Assembly: GCA_903911925.1 (NCBI GenBank)
Contig: CAIWFH010000146.1
Coordinates: forward strand, 16,807 to 80,806
From: an uncultured Acidobacteriaceae bacterium
Lineage (GTDB): Bacteria > Acidobacteriota > Terriglobia > Terriglobales > Acidobacteriaceae
Direction of reading: 5' to 3'
Length of the DNA stretch: 64,000 nt
The notes below the pieces were generated by a model, which was given only the letters and a program-made list of their open reading frames with translations, did not search any database and was not told the origin of the DNA. The translations under genes and the position numbers were made by a program. Every line of letters begins with the position of its first letter. The stretch's first letter is position 1. Positions 36,377 through 45,352 of this stretch are shown here, in pieces.

Positions 36377-37729
36377 ATGAAAGCAAAGGTCAATGCGGCC
36401 TGCATTGCAGTCGGGAATGGAGGCAGAAACGTCTTGAATTGGTTTGCCAAGCAGGAAGGTTTGGCAAAATACCATGACTATCTGGAATTGATCGCCGTCG
36501 ATACGGATGCGAGAAAACTCGATCTTGCCGAAGGGGACGACGTGGGGGTTCAGTGCATCCCGCTGGTTGACGAAGAGCACGAGGCCTTCGGAACCGGGGG
36601 CGATATCGGCAAGGGCTACGCGGCCGCGGAAGCCAAAAAAGAAGTTTTTGACGCAATTGCGCAGAGACTGGCGGCGACCAGGGGCGTGCTGTTTCTTGTC
36701 GGCTGCCTTGGCGGCGGAAGTACGGGCGCCATGCCGGCAATTGCGAAGATATTCAAAGCCCACGATGTTCCGATCCTGGCGTTGGTGGCAATTCCCTCCC
36801 CAGACGAAGGCCATCTGCGTTTGCAGAGCGCATATAAGGTCCTGGATAAGCTCACTGAAGCCGGAGCGTGGACCATCGTCACCTACAACGAGCGGGACGA
36901 TCAATCCGGAACCATGAGGCAAGTCTTCGACCGGATCAACGGCAACTCACTGGGCCCGATCCTGATGGTTCTCAAGCACATCTTCCAAAAAACCGGCAGC
37001 GTGGTAAATCTGGATCTGAACGACATGCTGGCGATCATGTACAAGTACCTTTACATCGGGTACGTCTTCGACCAGACCCCAGCAAATTCGAAGAGCAAGA
37101 AGATGCCGCTGAGCGTAGGCAAGATTGTCAGCGAACTCACCTCGCATCCATTGCAGGACGGTTCGGACATCATCGGCAATTCGCGTCAGGTGCTCCTCTG
37201 GTTTGAAGGAGACTGGTCTGCCCAGTTAATCAATTCGGTCACCCGGGAAATCGGCAAGAAGATGGCTGGCATGCAGATTGGCATCAAGCGCGGAATCAAT
37301 GAAGACATTGACCCGGCGACCGCGCAAAACATGCAGAAGTGGATTGCGATGGTTGCGGCCACCGACACGAATCCCGCCCTTCTGTCGCGGCAGCAGGACT
37401 TCTTCTTCAGCGATCAGGTGGCCCCGGCGCATTTCAACATCACTTCAATCAACGGGGAAGCATTGGTGGAATACGAGACGCTGGTGACCAACAGTTCCTG
37501 GAAATACTCCACGTTGCTGCGAACGGTTCGCATCCCACGCGGACTGCGCGACAAGATTGAGGCGGCGCAAAAGAACGCCAATTTGAGTTCGGAAGAGATT
37601 CAGACGCTGAAGATTGAAGCTCAGCCGTTCATCAACCAGGACCAGAACCTATCGGGCTGCGTTCTGTTTTTTTCGCAGAAGCCGGTAGCCAATACAGGCC
37701 GCAACTTGCTGGGCGCGCTCCGGGCCTAG
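36377..37729 (+). CDS. Divergent FtsZ/tubulin-superfamily GTPase
   Basis: A 450-residue cytoplasmic protein. FtsZ landmarks occur in order: T1-like VGNGGRN (12-18), T3-like VDTDARKL (41-48), a GTGGDIGKG segment (72-80, compare the GAGGNPEVG loop), the tubulin signature as LGGGSTGA (111-118), and the T7 catalytic loop as NLDLND (211-216), keeping the Asn, Asp and Asp of FtsZ NxDxxD. The second domain also aligns (SVGKIVSELTSHPL, then QVLLWFEGDW, then GIKRGINEDI). The last 75 residues have no clear match, and the C-terminal FtsA/ZipA-binding peptide is absent. An ATG start at 36377 is preferred to a longer frame from 36272. It is not the division FtsZ by context: no ftsA or mur genes, but Crp/Fnr paralogues on both sides. 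Expected to bind GTP and polymerise; role unknown. Confidence 0.85.
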   Translation: MKAKVNAACIAVGNGGRNVLNWFAKQEGLAKYHDYLELIAVDTDARKLDLAEGDDVGVQCIPLVDEEHEAFGTGGDIGKGYAAAEAKKEVFDAIAQRLAATRGVLFLVGCLGGGSTGAMPAIAKIFKAHDVPILALVAIPSPDEGHLRLQSAYKVLDKLTEAGAWTIVTYNERDDQSGTMRQVFDRINGNSLGPILMVLKHIFQKTGSVVNLDLNDMLAIMYKYLYIGYVFDQTPANSKSKKMPLSVGKIVSELTSHPLQDGSDIIGNSRQVLLWFEGDWSAQLINSVTREIGKKMAGMQIGIKRGINEDIDPATAQNMQKWIAMVAATDTNPALLSRQQDFFFSDQVAPAHFNITSINGEALVEYETLVTNSSWKYSTLLRTVRIPRGLRDKIEAAQKNANLSSEEIQTLKIEAQPFINQDQNLSGCVLFFSQKPVANTGRNLLGALRA

Positions 37730-38139
37730 TAGTCACCCGGCAGTGTTACGCAAGCTAAACCCTCTCAAACATACTGCTTGCGGCATGCCTCATATCGGGC
37801 CTGCCGCCAGCAGTTCGGGTAGAAAGTCATGCCGCACCCGGCACAGGGAGATAGCCGCGCCTGCTTCACCTGCCAGGCTCTGGTTGAAATGATTCCCTTC
37901 CCTAATCGCTGAAACTGCTTTTTTGGGAATGATGTCCAAAAAATTTCCGTTTTCAGGCAACCCAAGTGAGCTGTTTGATGCAACTCAAAGAAGCCCAGGG
38001 CGCATCGTATTGCTTTAGTTCGGCTCAAGGGAGGGAATTTCCCACCGCTCTTGAGATTTTCGGATGCCGGCGCAGCTCGATTAGAGACCAGGCGCAGAAA
38101 ATTTGGCGTTGCAGGAACGGTTGTCATTGGGGGAGGTCC
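37730..38139. other. Intergenic region before Crp/Fnr copy B
   Basis: About 410 bp without a supported gene. An inverted repeat CGCAAGC/GCTTGCG with a 20-base spacer lies shortly after the FtsZ-like stop (from 37748). A short minus-strand Cys-rich stretch here has no start signal and is not called. Confidence 0.45.
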
Positions 38140-38892
38140 ATGGCGACAGCAAGAGTGTCCCCAGTACGTCATGCCCTTGCAGGGGCATCTACCACAGAGA
38201 CCAACATAGCTGAGCGCGTCGTATTGATGTGCGCTTCGGCTCTTTTCACCGGACTTTCCCGGCAAGATTGTTTAGAGATTGCCTCGTGTGCCAAGGCCAG
38301 AACCTTTGCGCGCGACGAGCTCTTATTCATGCAGGGGCAACCGGTCCGCAACCTCGTGCTAATCCAGTCGGGAAGAGTGAAACTTACTCAGCTCAGCCCG
38401 AACGGAAATGAAGTCATTCTTTGGATGAACGGATCGGGAGATGCCGTCGGTGTCCCAACCAACACATCTGCCCTCAGCCACACTTGTTCAGCGCGCGCCA
38501 TGGAGCATTGCAGGGCGTTGACGTGGGAGTATTCCAGACTCCAGCAACTGCTGGTTCAGTATCCGCAAATCCGAAACAACATTAACCAAATTCTTTCCGG
38601 TCGTCTTAACGAGCTGGAAGAACGATTCCGCGAGATTGCGACAGAAAAAGTCGCCAAGCGATTGGCTTTGGCTTTGCTGAGACTGGTCAAGCAGGTGGGC
38701 AAGGAATCTCACGGTGGAGTGGAAGTTTCACTCTCCCGGGAGGAATTGGCCCAGATGACGGGCACCACCCTCTTTACCATTAGCCGCATCCTCTCTAAAT
38801 GGGGCGAACAGGGCTTTGTGCTGCCCCGCAGAGAGGCAGTTCTGGTGCGAGACCAACAGAGGCTGGTTGAAGTGGGGGCCGAAGAGTACTAG
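38140..38892 (+). CDS. Crp/Fnr-family regulator, copy B
   Basis: A 250-residue paralogue of the gene at 35440; I judge over 80% of residues identical, with the helix-turn-helix (SREELAQMTGTTLFTISRIL) unchanged. Differences cluster around residues 96-105 (TPADTTACS against VPTNTSALS), where copy A has one extra Cys, and in surface positions. The DNA around both starts is also alike, so the pair arose by a recent segmental duplication with the FtsZ-like gene between. Identical recognition helices imply a shared DNA site, while different sensor details may give different signals. The longer upstream frame (to 37966) is rejected since copy A starts at the equivalent Met. Confidence 0.9.
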   Translation: MATARVSPVRHALAGASTTETNIAERVVLMCASALFTGLSRQDCLEIASCAKARTFARDELLFMQGQPVRNLVLIQSGRVKLTQLSPNGNEVILWMNGSGDAVGVPTNTSALSHTCSARAMEHCRALTWEYSRLQQLLVQYPQIRNNINQILSGRLNELEERFREIATEKVAKRLALALLRLVKQVGKESHGGVEVSLSREELAQMTGTTLFTISRILSKWGEQGFVLPRREAVLVRDQQRLVEVGAEEY

Positions 38893-38912
38893 ACCATAGC
38901 GTAGATGGTGCA

Positions 38913-38959
38913 GGCTGTCAGGTAGGCTAATCAGCTCCATGGCAGCCTTCGCTTTTTTT
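38913..38959 (+). terminator. Terminator after Crp/Fnr copy B
   Basis: GGCTGTCA (38913-38920) pairs with TGGCAGCC (38940-38947) with one G-U pair; after five bases a run of seven T follows (38953-38959). Confidence 0.6.
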
Positions 38960-39094
38960 GCGCCAAACAATCTGCTCTGCCAATGAGAATGTTTGCTCGG
39001 ACCCGCAGAGCTTTAAAATCCCTTCCCTACTCCCTACGCACATAGAGGGATTCCAATCCCCGCAAAGAGACCGCCCTGCGGATTTTCCAATCCA

Positions 39095-41377
39095 TCAGAA
39101 GTGAAACCTGTAGCGCAGTTCAGCCGAAATCTGCCGCGGATCGTTGTAGTGAAAGCCTCCGATGGTCAGCGAGCTGTCGGTCAGTACGCGATGATTGGTG
39201 GCGTTAACCACGTTGACTGCGAGTTTCCAATTTTCGCCGAGCGAGGTTCCCGCAGCCACATCGAACGTTGTGTGCGCCGGCAGATAGATTCCCTGGTAAG
39301 GGCTGAGCAGATTGCCCATGGCGTCAGTCAGTCCTGCAGTGCCGTTCGAAAAGCCCGAGCCGTAGTAAACGTTCGATGAGAACCAGCTGTGCCTGGGCAG
39401 AGTGGCCGTAAAACCGGTGTTGAGGGTATGCCGCTGGTCGTGATCGACCGGCGTGTAGTCAAAGCTGGAATCGCAGTTCGCGGTGCAGATGAGCCCACCG
39501 TTAATAGCCCCGCGCTGTTCTGCAATCTGGTTTGAGTAGGCAAGGTGGAACTGGCCGCGCCTCCACAACAGGGGGCTGCGCAGTGTGGTCTCCCAGGCGC
39601 GCACCAGTGCTCCATCCACCGTTATCGGGATGAACACATTCGACTCGCCGATGTTGGAGTGATCGAGAAAGTTGTTGACCCGCGTCTTGAAGTTGTCTAC
39701 TTCCAGCGCCCAGCCTCGCCAGGGAATCTGTACGCTGAACTCGTGCTCCTCGTCGCGTTCGCCATTAAGTGCCGTGAAGCCGGTATTGCTCGCGTTGGCA
39801 TACGCGAGCAGCGGGCCCACAATGCTCACCAGCGGAGGCGCCTGGTAATAGCGGCCATAGAATCCGCGCAAAACCCAACGCAGACGGGGAACGGTGATAG
39901 TCGCTCCCAGGCGCGGATCGGCATAGGTCTCACTCACCCCGCCATGAAACGAAGATATGCGCACGCCTGCCAGCAAGGTCAGCCAATCCGTAACCCGCAG
40001 ACTGTCAGACAAAGAGCCTTCGACAATGCCGCCGGCGAGGTTGTTCGTTTCCCGGATCGGCGCATCCCCAGACCCATCGTTAAAGTCCACGCCGAACAGC
40101 GACGATGCATGTTCGTAGAAGGAGTAGAAACTGGCCGCAAGGCTGTTCCGCTTGATCTCCCCGCGCAGATTGGCCTGAAACCCGGCGTAGTTTGCGGTGC
40201 TGTGCCAGGTGGTGGCTGTGGGCGTATCCGACGATTTCGCGTCGTAATTGGCTACATTCCAGTGGTAAAACGGTGCTGTCTCAAACATTGCCTTGGGCGA
40301 CAAGGTATGCACCCAATCAGCAATGACGAAGGCGTCACGCTCCGTTTGGCCGTCGCGGAATCCGCTGGAATTGTAGATCTGGTTGAGCCAGCTGTTTTGG
40401 TCGGGGTCGTTCGGAACCTGGAAGAAATCCTGGCGGAGCTGGCCGTTGAAGCGCAGTTGGTTAGCGGGATTCGGATTGACAAGCAATGAAGCAAATGCGC
40501 TTTGAGAATTCGATGCGTCATGGGCCACTGTGGACGTGGGAGTTTCGAGGCCGTAGTCGGAGCGCGCCGCCGCCACGCTTGCGTACCATGCGCTCCTGAG
40601 CGAATGGTCCCCGGCCGATAGGCTGGTTTCGCCCGTGAAGAAGTTGCCGCTGGTAACGATCAACTCGGCCTGGCGGTCGCGCTCAAATCCATTACGTGGC
40701 GCGACGTTAAATACCCCGTAGGTGCGGTCACCGAGGTCGGCCGAGTAGCTGCCGCGCTGAACCTCTATCTGATCCATGTCGCCGGGCGAGATCTGCGGAC
40801 CCACGTTCGCGGCAATATTGGTATTCGGAATGTTGATGCCGTCGATAAGCCAACTGGTCTGGTGGCCGCCGCGCATGTGCAGCATGTCGTGGCACATGTA
40901 GGCGCCGGGCACGTAATCGATGATGGCCGCAAACGAGGTGGCGCGGCTCGCGCCGGGCGTCTGTTCGATCATCTCCCGGCTTACAAGAGTGGTCGGCGTT
41001 ACTGAGTCGGACTGCGCCGTCGAGCCCTCGACGACCACGGTCTGCGACGCAGAAGTCACGGGCAGCATGACATGCAGAATCGGATCGGTGCCAGAAGCGA
41101 TCGTGAGCGTCTGGGTCACGGTGCTGAAACCAGGAGAGTCAAATTTGATTCGGTAGACGCCGATGGGAGCAGGGGGAAGCGCAAATTGACCGTCTGGGCC
41201 CGTCACCGTCTGCAGGCTGAACTCCGAATCCGAAGCTTCGAGCTTGACCTCCACCCCGGCAATGGGCCGGTGTTGCGAATCGTGAACCACTCCATGAACA
41301 GTGGCCAAAACAGTGGCCAGGGCCGGCAAAGAGCCGGCGAGCAGAAGAGCGACGACAAAGCGAGACAAGATACGCAA
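39095..41377 (-). CDS. TonB-dependent outer-membrane receptor
   Basis: A 760-residue receptor. The signal peptide (to about 22) is followed by a carboxypeptidase-regulatory-like domain (VHGVVHDSQHRPIAGVEVKL in part; 25-105), a plug domain (VSREMIEQTPG, WLIDGINIPNTN, MDQIEVQRGSYSADLGDR) and a beta-barrel ending with a terminal Phe (LRYRFHF). Such receptors import metal chelates, cofactors or glycans using the proton motive force. The plug has MCHDMLHMRGGHQ, a Met/His/Cys-rich loop that could meet a metal. TTG start with GGAGG eight bases before it. It lies downstream of the small Cys/His protein and the electron-transfer cluster on the same strand, so metal or heme uptake is a reasonable guess. 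Confidence 0.9.
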   Translation of the reverse strand: MRILSRFVVALLLAGSLPALATVLATVHGVVHDSQHRPIAGVEVKLEASDSEFSLQTVTGPDGQFALPPAPIGVYRIKFDSPGFSTVTQTLTIASGTDPILHVMLPVTSASQTVVVEGSTAQSDSVTPTTLVSREMIEQTPGASRATSFAAIIDYVPGAYMCHDMLHMRGGHQTSWLIDGINIPNTNIAANVGPQISPGDMDQIEVQRGSYSADLGDRTYGVFNVAPRNGFERDRQAELIVTSGNFFTGETSLSAGDHSLRSAWYASVAAARSDYGLETPTSTVAHDASNSQSAFASLLVNPNPANQLRFNGQLRQDFFQVPNDPDQNSWLNQIYNSSGFRDGQTERDAFVIADWVHTLSPKAMFETAPFYHWNVANYDAKSSDTPTATTWHSTANYAGFQANLRGEIKRNSLAASFYSFYEHASSLFGVDFNDGSGDAPIRETNNLAGGIVEGSLSDSLRVTDWLTLLAGVRISSFHGGVSETYADPRLGATITVPRLRWVLRGFYGRYYQAPPLVSIVGPLLAYANASNTGFTALNGERDEEHEFSVQIPWRGWALEVDNFKTRVNNFLDHSNIGESNVFIPITVDGALVRAWETTLRSPLLWRRGQFHLAYSNQIAEQRGAINGGLICTANCDSSFDYTPVDHDQRHTLNTGFTATLPRHSWFSSNVYYGSGFSNGTAGLTDAMGNLLSPYQGIYLPAHTTFDVAAGTSLGENWKLAVNVVNATNHRVLTDSSLTIGGFHYNDPRQISAELRYRFHF

Positions 41378-41598
41378 GGGACTAACCTCCGGGAGAGATC
41401 ACGCAGCACCACATACAGCGATGCGAACCCATAGGGCTCGGCGTGTGCAGTGATGTGCGCTGAGGGGACTTGTTGAGGGCCAGCCACAATTGAACAATGC
41501 GGTTCTTCCTGTAACCGGAAGAACCTTGTGGTCAGCTCGCCGAGCAGAAAGCCATTGGCCTGCAATTCAGGGAAGCGGCCAGGCTTTCAACAGGAATC

Positions 41599-41976
41599 TC
41601 AACCAACCTGGAAAATGGGAGGTCCGCGATTCGCGTGGGCACTCAGGAGTGGTGTCCCAGCAGCAACGTGATTTGTGAAGAAGAGGAGAGCAGCTACAAC
41701 CGGATCATGCAGCCATGCGGATAAGACGGCAAGGGCATGGAGTTGGCCAACTGATGCCGGCACGTCCGAGGGATATCCAGGGCAATGGGCTGGAGCTTTA
41801 AAGACTGGGGTTGAAATGGATTCTGGCTGCCCCGAGACTGAATCCATCGCACAGTGGTGCGCGCCGTGGCGGCGGCAGCATGCGGGCAGGCGCGTTTCTG
41901 CGTTGGCCGGGAGCAGCGAAATCAGCGGCCCAAGCCAGAAAAGCAGAATTAGTAGAACGCCAAGAGGGCGCCGCAT
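41599..41976 (-). CDS. Small exported Cys/His-rich protein
   Basis: 125 residues from the ATG at 41976, with CAGGAG five bases before it. A signal peptide (MRRPLGVLLILLFWLGPLIS in part) leads to LPACCRRHGAHHCAM, with three Cys and three His in 15 residues, a likely soft-metal site. A hydrophobic stretch and another His-rich part follow (FFTNHVAAGTPLLSAHANRG in part). It sits between the TonB receptor and the oxidoreductase, all on the minus strand. It may be a metallochaperone or sensor for the metal imported by the receptor. No known family is recognised. Confidence 0.65.
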   Translation of the reverse strand: MRRPLGVLLILLFWLGPLISLLPANAETRLPACCRRHGAHHCAMDSVSGQPESISTPVFKAPAHCPGYPSDVPASVGQLHALAVLSAWLHDPVVAALLFFTNHVAAGTPLLSAHANRGPPIFQVG

Positions 41977-42077
41977 CCGGACTCCTGCCATGCGCGAAGC
42001 AAGACGTCTGCCAACCGAACAAGCAGCGCGCTTGTCTGGCATGATCGAGCTGTTGCTCTTTAATTATCAGATATCAA

Positions 42078-42096
42078 CTGGACGTTCTTTGTCCAG
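42078..42096. terminator. Short hairpin between oxidoreductase and Cys/His protein genes
   Basis: CTGGAC and GTCCAG (42078-42083, 42091-42096) pair around a seven-base loop in the gap that separates the two units. No T-run follows, so it is a weak terminator or operator at best. Confidence 0.25.
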
Positions 42097-42152
42097 AAAC
42101 AATATTCCCCCGTGACAGGTGCCGCAAGAGCAGTGTGGAAGGAGCGCCCGGA

Positions 42153-43496
42153 TCATCGGACTTCCTGCAATTCGCGATGTTCTTCAGTGCTGACGGCGCC
42201 AAATGCGATGCCCGCGGCCTTGAGGAAGTCGGAAGGCGGAGTTCCTCCGGCAAATATCCATACGCAATCGTTGGGCAACTCGCGAATTTCTCCGTTCACC
42301 TCAATGGATACGCTGCCAGCGCGGAACTCCGTCGGCATGGAGTTGAAGAGCACTTCGAGTTTCCCTGAATGCATGTGTTCTTCAATGCGCTTTGCGTTGC
42401 GATCCTTGAGGCGGCTGAACTCTGGTTTACGGTAAGAGAGCGTGACCTTGTTGCCCGCCTGGTGCGCCAGGCCCATGGCGGCTTCGACCGCGCTGTCTCC
42501 ACCGCCCACAATGAGAATGTTCCTGTGAGTGTAATGGTCCGCTTCGATGAGCCGGTAGAGCACGTGCGGCAGTTCTTCGCCTTTGACGCCGAGTTTGCGC
42601 GGAGTGCCCGCGCGTCCCAGCGCCAGCACCACGCAACGGGAATTGTACTCAGCGGCCGATGTTCGAATATGAAACAGGCCATCTGCTTCCTTGCTGACAG
42701 ACGCGACGCTCTCGCCAGTGTGGATGTTGAGGTCGGTTCGCTGCATTACCTTCTCCCAGAAGGCGAGCAACTCCTCCTTTGAGAGCGCCGTCTTATGAAA
42801 CTTTCCATGCAGTGGAAACTCCACCGGGCTGGTCATGACAAGCTTCTCGCGCGGGTATTTGAAAACCGTACCGCCCACCGATTCCCGCTCCAGGGTGAGG
42901 GCTCTGAGCCCATGCTCGGCGGCGCGCAGCGAGGCGCTTATGCCGGCCGGCCCTGCGCCAACGATCACCACATCAAACACATTTTCCCCGGCCCTCGATG
43001 CGGACAGGTCGCCGGTGCGCTGGGCGATCACGTCCATGCAATCTCGCCCCTGGTTCACCGCATTCTTGATGAGAGCCAGCCCGCCAAGTTCGCCGGCAAT
43101 AAAAAGATTCTCGACGCTTGTTTCCTGCTCATCGCTGATCACCGGGCTGTCTGCGCCAGAGCTGGCCTTGGCCATCACCATGGTGATTGCGCCCACCGGG
43201 CACTCTTCGGCGCAAAGTCCGTGGCCAATGCATTTATGCCCATTGATGATGGTGGCTTTGCCGCCCACCAGGGCCAGCACGTCCCCTTCAGGGCAAACCG
43301 TGACACAGGCTCCGCAGCCAATGCAGTAGTCCGCGGAAATCAGCGGATGCTGAGCCTTGGGGCCGTCTGAGAACAGCGCCCCGCGATCCGCACTTGCGCG
43401 GGCCTGGGCCTCGCTCTTTTTATGAGCGATCCAGTAACGCACAAAGAAAAATCCCAGGACCGCACCGGCAATCAGCCATGTCAGAAGAGTATCCAT
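42153..43496 (-). CDS. Membrane-anchored ferredoxin-fused FAD/NAD(P) oxidoreductase
   Basis: 447 residues. An N-terminal helix (LLTWLIAGAVLGFFFV) anchors it. Two 4Fe-4S motifs follow: C58-C61-C64-C68 is complete, but the second has C89-H92-C95-C99, with His for one Cys. Next comes a segment like the C-terminal FAD-contact motif of flavoproteins (ENLFIAGELGGLALIKNAV in part, 130-148), then two Rossmann sites: VVIVGAGPAG (about 176-185) for FAD and ILIVGGGDSA (about 322) for NAD(P). No CxxC redox motif occurs, so it is not a thioredoxin reductase. It likely moves electrons between NAD(P)H and the membrane cytochrome. It starts 3 bp after the neighbouring stop and has no own ribosome site, implying coupling. 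Confidence 0.88.
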   Translation of the reverse strand: MDTLLTWLIAGAVLGFFFVRYWIAHKKSEAQARASADRGALFSDGPKAQHPLISADYCIGCGACVTVCPEGDVLALVGGKATIINGHKCIGHGLCAEECPVGAITMVMAKASSGADSPVISDEQETSVENLFIAGELGGLALIKNAVNQGRDCMDVIAQRTGDLSASRAGENVFDVVIVGAGPAGISASLRAAEHGLRALTLERESVGGTVFKYPREKLVMTSPVEFPLHGKFHKTALSKEELLAFWEKVMQRTDLNIHTGESVASVSKEADGLFHIRTSAAEYNSRCVVLALGRAGTPRKLGVKGEELPHVLYRLIEADHYTHRNILIVGGGDSAVEAAMGLAHQAGNKVTLSYRKPEFSRLKDRNAKRIEEHMHSGKLEVLFNSMPTEFRAGSVSIEVNGEIRELPNDCVWIFAGGTPPSDFLKAAGIAFGAVSTEEHRELQEVR

Positions 43497-43499
43497 GAT

Positions 43500-44486
43500 C
43501 TATTTGAGCACCAGGCCGACGAACCCAAAACCCATTGCCACGGCGATGTGAAATATGGCAAGAACTGCAAAAGCGTAACTGAAAGGGCGATGGATCACAT
43601 GCCAGAGATGAAAGACCTTTTGCGATTGATCGAGGAACACAACCCGCTTTGAGAGTGAAGCTTTCTGCCGCACCAGGCGGACAACTTCTTCGACCTCTGA
43701 ATTCCCGCTTGAAAACAATCCCCCTGCCGTGCGAAGCCTGGCGCCAAAACCGGCTGTGGCGCGCCGCAGGCCTGCCACTTGAAACGGGAGGCGCACATCG
43801 AGCGCGATCATCTCGCCGATTGCCAGCAAGGGCCCGATCTGCCGGATGTGCTCTCGGGACGGTACATGCAGAACCCGGTTCAACTGCTCGGTAGAATAGA
43901 TGGATTGCCCATATAAGGCCTCGGTAAGTTCGCTTTCGCTGAGTTGCAAATCGTTGAGCGACAGTTCAGCCGCGCTGAGCGAGCGCGGAATCTGCGCATA
44001 CAGATAGCGGCCGATGACGCCGCTGAGCGCCACCAGCACCATAATCCAGAATGCAAATCCGGCGATGCCTTGAAACTTGAATGAAGCATGAAACGCAATG
44101 ATGAAGGGCGCCGTCACTCCAGCGATAACATGGAAGTCCATCCAGTGTTTGGCGGTGCCCATGCGGCCAAGCCATGGGATCACCTTGCGCAGGGCATACA
44201 AAAAGATGATGAAAAACAACACCGTGCCAAAAACCCCAAGGTTGATCCCGATCGTGCCGCTTGGCTTCAGCAACTCGTATTTATCCGAGTAGGGGCGCTG
44301 GTCAAGGGGGAGCAGGTAATAGTTCGCTCCGTAGATGGCAATCGATCCCAGCAGCAACACAGACGCCGCGGAGGCTATCATGACCCGGACGCGGTGGCCT
44401 AACTCCTTCTTCTTATCCTTGCGCACCGCCGCCAGGCTCTTGCGCGATGTAGCTGAGGCAGGCATTGGGCCTTGAAGCAATGACAT
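43500..44486 (-). CDS. Membrane cytochrome b-like protein
   Basis: A 328-residue protein with at least five hydrophobic helices. His residues in helices suit heme b ligation: H114, H119 and H133 around AKHWMDFHVIAGV and IIAFHASF, and H293, H296, H299 and H313 around HLWHVIHRPF and AIFHIA. This resembles ferric-reductase or cytochrome b561-like heme proteins. A 130-residue cytoplasmic loop splits the helices. The gene lies between the exported LolA-like gene (2 bp gap) and the Fe-S/FAD oxidoreductase. Likely role: passes electrons across the inner membrane between the flavoprotein or quinones and the periplasmic multiheme cytochromes. The family assignment is inferred from the histidine pattern. 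Confidence 0.75.
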   Translation of the reverse strand: MSLLQGPMPASATSRKSLAAVRKDKKKELGHRVRVMIASAASVLLLGSIAIYGANYYLLPLDQRPYSDKYELLKPSGTIGINLGVFGTVLFFIIFLYALRKVIPWLGRMGTAKHWMDFHVIAGVTAPFIIAFHASFKFQGIAGFAFWIMVLVALSGVIGRYLYAQIPRSLSAAELSLNDLQLSESELTEALYGQSIYSTEQLNRVLHVPSREHIRQIGPLLAIGEMIALDVRLPFQVAGLRRATAGFGARLRTAGGLFSSGNSEVEEVVRLVRQKASLSKRVVFLDQSQKVFHLWHVIHRPFSYAFAVLAIFHIAVAMGFGFVGLVLK

Positions 44487-44488
44487 AG

Positions 44489-45352
44489 TTATGGCTTCTC
44501 CTTCGGATCGGCGGTAACCACGGCAGCGGTAGTGTCATTGCCGGCGGGGACGTTTTGCGCATGCACTTTCACGTTGGGATCCTGCTCGGCATCGGTCGAG
44601 AAGCTCTTGTAGTCGCCAAAAACGTGCGTGTTACGCCAGTGCTGCAATGGTGTTGTAACGTCGACAACCGCCATCGCAGGCAGGGTCATGCTTGCTGCGT
44701 TATTTCCGAGATGGGCCGGCTTGTAGTCAACCAGGATGTGCATGGAACGAAGCCCCACGTCGCTCATGTCATGAAGCAGGCTGGCGTCCACTTTCACCAC
44801 TTCTCCAGATTGCCTGTCGATCCATGCCGTGCCCTCCAGTTCGAGCGGGTATTCACGGCCTCGTAGCGCGAGTGCTGCCGGAGTGCGGCGCCCTGCAATG
44901 TGGGCAAAATGGACGGGCGTCGCCGCCTTGCCGTCGACCATTTCGTCGGAAGCAATGGTGAAGTTGAAGCTGTCGCGGTAATAGGGATGAAACACAAGCA
45001 GCACGGTGGCCGCACCGTTGGTAACCAGCATCGGCAGCGGCTTGCGCTTAGAAGCAGAGGACTCAATGCGCGACTCATTCAGTTGGAAATCGTCCCCGTT
45101 TCCGTCCATCATGATGAGGTAGTCGTACTTGGCGCGTTCTGAAGCTTCCACGTGGCCGTTGCCGGCCAGTTTCTCCTGGGTAACTGACTCGGTGCAGTGC
45201 AGGTCGGCAAGTTTGGAAAGGTAGGATGTCACCTGTCGCTGGGCCAGATCGATGGGGCCCGAGGATGGCGTTGACTGGCCCGCGGCCATGGCCACCGGCA
45301 ATGCGAGTAAACAAACTGAGATAAGGCGGAACGACCCGTTATTGATTGGCAT
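44489..45352 (-). CDS. Exported LolA-like protein of the electron-transfer cluster
   Basis: 287 residues. Signal peptide to about AMAAGQS. The body (YDYLIMMDGNGDDFQLNESR in part, LLVFHPYYRDSFNFTIASDE in part, GTAWIDRQSGEVVKVDASL, SMHILVDYKP) shows the LolA-like beta-sheet pattern also seen at 32873. Its ATG overlaps the end of the outer-membrane barrel gene by 14 bp. It may help place the barrel or lipidated cytochromes in the outer membrane. No enzyme or heme motif is present; only one Cys (LHCTES). Confidence 0.7.
   Translation of the reverse strand: MPINNGSFRLISVCLLALPVAMAAGQSTPSSGPIDLAQRQVTSYLSKLADLHCTESVTQEKLAGNGHVEASERAKYDYLIMMDGNGDDFQLNESRIESSASKRKPLPMLVTNGAATVLLVFHPYYRDSFNFTIASDEMVDGKAATPVHFAHIAGRRTPAALALRGREYPLELEGTAWIDRQSGEVVKVDASLLHDMSDVGLRSMHILVDYKPAHLGNNAASMTLPAMAVVDVTTPLQHWRNTHVFGDYKSFSTDAEQDPNVKVHAQNVPAGNDTTAAVVTADPKEKP

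Noticed and set aside
37966..38139. 58-residue N-terminal extension of Crp/Fnr copy B
   Set aside because: Copy A has no equivalent; both align from M(T/A)TAR after the same ribosome site.
37765..38265. Minus-strand frame ending in a zinc-ribbon-like stretch (CAGCGMTFYPNC)
   Set aside because: It overlaps the start of Crp/Fnr copy B, and the Cys-rich end alone has no start codon with a ribosome site.
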